A DNA stretch of 22,184 bases from Silene noctiflora (taxonomy: Eukaryota; Streptophyta; Magnoliopsida; Caryophyllales; Caryophyllaceae). The notes beneath the pieces are model-generated. The model ran no database searches. It saw nothing but the letters and a program-made list of their open reading frames with translations, and was not told where the DNA came from. Of the stretch, positions 21,039-22,184 are shown in pieces. The translations under genes were made by a program, and so were the position numbers. Within the stretch, counting starts at the first letter, position 1. Each line of letters starts with the position of its first letter. Location of the stretch: contig VHZZ01003107.1 of assembly GCA_009801015.1 (NCBI GenBank), forward strand, positions 2,128 through 24,311. Reading direction: 5' to 3'.

Positions 21039-22095
21039 CTCCCCCGCAGTTGAAACGGGAGGTAGACGAACGTTGAGACTGACGCGAAAATCTTCAAAAA
21101 GAATCAACGGTAAGCCTTTAGTGAAAATATCCGCAATCTGATAACGAGACGGTATATGACGCACCCGTACTTCTCCACGCTCAACCTTCTCGCACACAAA
21201 ATGAATGTCCATGTCGATGTGCTTAGTGTGTTGGCATTGGACGGGATTACCCGATAAATAAATAGCGGAGACGTTATCACAATAGACTAGTGTAGCTTTG
21301 GTCATTGGGACGTGGAGCTCAACCAATAAATTTCGTAGCCAGCACGACTCCGATACTACATTAGCTACCCCACGATATTCCGCTTCAGCACTAGATTTGG
21401 ATAACGTGGGTTGTCTCTTCGAGGCCCAAGAAACCAGGTTGTCACCAAGGAAGACGCAGTACCCGGACGTGGAGCGCCGCGTGTCAAGACAACCACCCCA
21501 ATCTGCATCGGTATAGGCCGTGAGTTGAGATGGAGCGGAGTTATGCAACCAAATTCCGCGATCAATAGAACCCCGCAAGTATCGAATAACACGTTTCAAA
21601 GAATTCATGTGATCTTCCATCGGATTATGCATAAAAAAGACATACTTGTTGAACTGCGTAGGAAATGTCGGGTCTAGTAAATGTAAGGTACTGAAGAGCC
21701 CCGACAAGGCTACGATAAAAAGTCGGATCAGCATAAGGTGTGGAGGAAGAAGCACTTAGCTTCGGTTTTGTGTCAACGGGTGTAGCGGCGGATTTACACG
21801 ATGTCATACCAGCCCTATCAATAATCTCCTCGGCATATTTCTTTTGCGAAAGAAATAGACCATTTTTAACGGACTTCACAGAGATGCCCAAGAAATAACT
21901 AAGAGACCCAAGATCTTTCATAGCAAATTCCCCATGTAGACGACCCATGATTGATTGACGAAGGGCCTCGGAAGAACACGTCAAGATTATATCATCAACA
22001 TATAATAAAAGATAGGCCAAATTGGTACCTTGTCGAAGTATAAAAAGTGAGTGATCAACCCTGCTATGAGAGAAACCAAGCTGAGTAACATATGA
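21036..22095 (-). pseudogene. Ty1-copia pol fragment: end of reverse transcriptase plus RNase H, frameshifted
   Basis: On the minus strand homology starts at about 22095 (SYVTQLGFSHSR) and continues through the reverse transcriptase YVDD box (21991-22002), KDLGSLSYFLGI and RPDISYAV. After a frameshift it resumes as HNPMEDHMNSLKRVIRYLRG and the RNase H motifs TDADWGGC, SSAEAEYRG and YCDNVSAIYL, then HIPSRYQIADIFTKGL near the C-terminus. The break is at the A6 run 21633-21638, where one extra base shifts the frame. Gag, protease, integrase and the first part of reverse transcriptase are absent: to the right of 22095 the sequence is no longer copia coding DNA. The element cannot move on its own. 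It is a plant retrotransposon, not an infectious virus. Confidence 0.85.
21039..21047 (-). other. Polypurine tract of the copia element
   Basis: GCGGGGGAG on the minus strand lies immediately before the TG of the LTR, the standard position of the plus-strand DNA primer in LTR retrotransposons. Here it also encodes the last residues of the polyprotein (Ala-Gly-Glu). Confidence 0.7.
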
Positions 22096-22184
22096 GGGGT
22101 AATATCCGTATAAAACCCTTAAAATTTAGGACTATAACGTAAATTTAACATGCGATTTATGGTCATAAACGAAAAACAATATAG
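22096..22184. other. Non-copia DNA abutting the truncated retrotransposon
   Basis: The first bases (AGGGGTAATATCCGTATAAA on the plus strand, from about 22094) do not continue the reverse transcriptase frame. The rest of the window is AT-rich with no recognisable coding. It may be the start of another element inserted into the copia copy, or simply the deletion flank; the window ends before this can be settled. Confidence 0.4.

Overview
This is nuclear DNA from a flowering plant, most likely a core eudicot. The genes have many GT-AG introns, the intergenic DNA is AT-rich, and the window holds SINE, MITE and Ty1-copia remnants. Several intergenic motifs resemble repeats I associate with Caryophyllales, but that placement is a weak inference. 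There are no operons, CRISPR arrays, rRNA genes or functional tRNA genes. I see no evidence of an undescribed multi-gene system; the interest lies in gene order, intron duplications, splice-site choices and transposon remnants.

Layout. (1) 1-1556: a short coding fragment open at the left edge, then AT-rich DNA with a hairpin/MITE-like element. (2) 1557-5546, minus: a six-exon gene for a plastid-targeted protein recognised as PAP8/pTAC6, a subunit associated with the plastid-encoded RNA polymerase. Its introns hold a Stowaway-like MITE, a possible SINE tail, a ~250-bp direct duplication and a tRNA-derived SINE with a candidate target-site duplication. (3) 5547-7900: a 2.35-kb divergent intergenic region with a five-copy AT-rich repeat just upstream of PAP8 and a TGACGTCA palindrome before the next gene. 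(4) 7901-15947, plus: a 13-exon ubinuclein (UBN) gene, the HIRA-complex histone chaperone subunit, with a Hpc2-related domain and a UBN middle domain. (5) 15948-17441: the convergent 3' region. (6) 17442-18933, minus: a three-exon ACC oxidase gene of the ACO5-like type, catalysing the last step of ethylene synthesis, with a TATA box about 110 bp upstream of the ATG. (7) 18934-20817: AT-rich DNA with a second SINE-like remnant. (8) 20818-22184, minus: the 3' end of a Ty1-copia retrotransposon (reverse transcriptase end, RNase H, polypurine tract, one 221-bp LTR), truncated and frameshifted.

The three host genes act in separate processes: plastid transcription, nuclear histone H3.3 deposition and ethylene production. 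What links them is gene order. From memory, Arabidopsis has pTAC6 next to UBN1 (AT1G21600/AT1G21610) and UBN2 close to ACO5 (AT1G77310/AT1G77330), so this window looks like the unduplicated ancestral block. Exon boundaries were worked out by hand from reading frame, GT/AG sites and family similarity; no alignment or transcript data were available.
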